From the NCBI GenBank assembly GCA_028690555.1, contig JAQVBA010000060.1:1-6120 (forward strand): a DNA stretch of 6,120 nt, in the 5' to 3' direction. A program made the translations under genes and the position numbers. This DNA comes from Acholeplasmataceae bacterium (GTDB lineage Bacteria; Bacillota_I; Bacilli_A; Acholeplasmatales; Acholeplasmataceae). Under the pieces are notes generated by a model. The model ran no database searches. It was not told where the DNA came from and worked only from the letters and a program-made list of their open reading frames with translations. Position 1 is the stretch's first letter. The number at the start of each line of letters is the position of its first letter. Below, in pieces: positions 5,143-6,120 of this stretch.

Positions 5143-5508
5143 ATGAAAGGCGGAGAAGAAGAATTCAAATATAAACAGTGCCTCATCCTCAGAAGCGACC
5201 TAAAACTCAGCTGCGGAAAAATGTGTGCCCAGGCAGCCCATGCCTCCATCGGCGCCTACGAAAAAGCCTCCCTTGCCGACAAAAAAGAATGGTTACGGGA
5301 AGGCCAGAAAAAAGTCGCCCTCAAAGCCCCAAGCGAACGTGCCCTCTACGAACTCAAAGTCGTCGCCGAAATGCACGGCGTCCCCGTCTCTTTGATCGTC
5401 GACGCCGGCTACACCGAAATCCCCCCGGGAACGGTCACGGCGCTTGGAATCGGGCCCGCAAAAGCCGAAATCATCAATAAAATAACCGGGCACCTCCCCC
5501 TCCTCTGA
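5143..5508 (+). CDS. pth2: Peptidyl-tRNA hydrolase, archaeal/eukaryotic type (Pth2)
   Basis: 121 residues, the usual length for archaeal Pth2. The enzyme releases peptides from peptidyl-tRNA that has dropped off the ribosome, recycling tRNA in the cytosol. Seen: the family signature LILRSDLKLSCGKMCAQAAHA (14-34), with K26, Q30 and H33 of the G-K-x-x-A-Q-x-x-H-A motif, and the C-terminal signature V86-D-A-G-Y-T-E-I-P-P-G-T with D87, followed by TALGIGP (99-105). The frame is open back to a TTG at 5095, but that extension (NILLYPPSPQ...) is unlike the family, so I chose the ATG at 5143. No Shine-Dalgarno sequence precedes it; TATA-like strings at 5098-5105 or about 5106-5112 suggest a short-leader or leaderless transcript. 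Codons are strongly C-ending, unlike the genes on the left. The stop is one base before truD. Confidence 0.95.
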   Translation: MKGGEEEFKYKQCLILRSDLKLSCGKMCAQAAHASIGAYEKASLADKKEWLREGQKKVALKAPSERALYELKVVAEMHGVPVSLIVDAGYTEIPPGTVTALGIGPAKAEIINKITGHLPLL

Positions 5509-5509
5509 C

Positions 5510-6120
5510 ATGAAACCATCCACCCACCCCCTCGAAATCGACCTCGGCATGCAGTACTACGCAACAAGCAGGCCCGGAATCGGCGGCCGCCTGAGGACCA
5601 ACCCTGACGACTTCATCGTCGAAGAACTCCCCATCACCTTCACCAACACCGGCCCCTACACCATCTGCAAACTCACCAAACGCTCCTGGGAACACCAGCA
5701 CGCCATGCACGAAATCACCAGCCGACTGCGCATCAGCCAAAAACGCATCGGATGGGCAGGCACCAAAGACAAAAACGCCGTCACCACCCAGTACATTTCC
5801 CTCTATAACGTCCCCGCCGAAGCAGCCGCCAACCTCAACATAAAAGACATGATCATCGAACCGGTCGCCACCCACCAGTTCTCCCTCGGTCTTGGAAACC
5901 TCCTTGGAAACAGATTCAAAATCACCCTTCGGGACTGCGAACCGAACGATCTCGCCAAAAACACCGCTGAAATCGCCGGCGAAATCGCTGCAGGAATCCC
6001 CAACTACTACGGACTCCAGAGATTCGGCGCCCTCAAACCCGTCACCCACAAAATGGGATACCACATCCTCAGAAAAGAATTCAAAGAAGCCGTCGACCTC
6101 TACGTCGGAGGCTGCTTCCC
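5510..6120 (+). CDS. truD: tRNA pseudouridine synthase D (TruD), 3' partial
   Basis: 203 complete codons, with the frame running off the right edge; archaeal TruD is usually about 400 or more residues, so roughly half is present. TruD makes pseudouridine at position 13 of tRNA (in E. coli tRNA-Glu). Seen: the N-terminal motif D33-D-F-I-V-E-E-L, the catalytic loop GWAGTKDKNAVTTQ with the catalytic Asp at D87 (equivalent to E. coli D80), and NYYGLQRFG at 165-173, which matches the conserved N-[YF]-[FY]-G-x-Q-R-F-G of the family. The ATG follows the pth2 stop by one base. The upstream sequence is pyrimidine-rich with no Shine-Dalgarno match, so translation is probably coupled to pth2. The two genes form a tRNA-maintenance operon. 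Confidence 0.96.
   Translation, partial: MKPSTHPLEIDLGMQYYATSRPGIGGRLRTNPDDFIVEELPITFTNTGPYTICKLTKRSWEHQHAMHEITSRLRISQKRIGWAGTKDKNAVTTQYISLYNVPAEAAANLNIKDMIIEPVATHQFSLGLGNLLGNRFKITLRDCEPNDLAKNTAEIAGEIAAGIPNYYGLQRFGALKPVTHKMGYHILRKEFKEAVDLYVGGCF

Noticed and set aside
5178..5480. Plus-strand ORF inside pth2 in another frame
   Set aside because: It is a shadow ORF caused by the stop-poor, C-rich coding sequence; its Arg/Pro-rich translation is meaningless next to the clear Pth2 match.
5293..6064. Three minus-strand ORFs opposite pth2 and truD
   Set aside because: Long antisense frames are expected opposite strongly C-ending codons; their Gly/Asp/Val-rich translation matches no family, while the plus-strand frames carry the conserved enzyme motifs.

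Overview
The window looks archaeal, most likely from a methanogen of the Methanomicrobiales type. The evidence is the adjacent pair of an archaeal/eukaryotic-type peptidyl-tRNA hydrolase (Pth2) and TruD at the right end, BRE/TATA-like promoter elements, and TIR and Sel1 proteins of the kind often seen in gut-associated methanogens and Clostridia. The genus cannot be fixed from the sequence alone.

Layout. Positions 1-1983 (minus strand, running off the left edge) encode most of a large multidomain protein: an N-terminal zinc ribbon, a TPR-like segment, a TIR domain with an apparently intact NADase glutamate, and five 44-residue repeats. It diverges from a 323-residue Sel1-repeat protein with a C-terminal zinc ribbon (2177-3148, plus strand). 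The 193-bp spacer holds two candidate BRE/TATA promoters and, between them, a perfect 14-bp inverted repeat that touches the sel1-side BRE. A hairpin follows the sel1-type gene directly.

From 3187 to 5142 the DNA is gene-poor and compositionally mixed. It contains a cluster of four adjacent hairpins in a GC-rich patch (3549-3654), two clusters of a near-decameric TTCGTG/TTCGCG repeat, several palindromes, and a 47-codon gene with a good ribosome binding site (3959-4102). It also has a possible minus-strand structured RNA ending in an intrinsic-type terminator (about 4497-4387) and a doubtful 77-residue membrane ORF (4817-5050).

From 5143 the composition changes to strongly C-ending codons: pth2 (5143-5508) and truD (5510 to the right edge) are one nucleotide apart and form a core translation/tRNA-maintenance operon. 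The AT-rich left part (1 to about 4300) therefore reads as an accessory island beside a conserved operon.

Best candidate for a new system: the divergent TIR/zinc-ribbon/repeat and Sel1/zinc-ribbon pair with a shared control region. TIR NADases and Sel1 proteins are both known separately in signalling and defence settings. That these two act together is inference from arrangement only.
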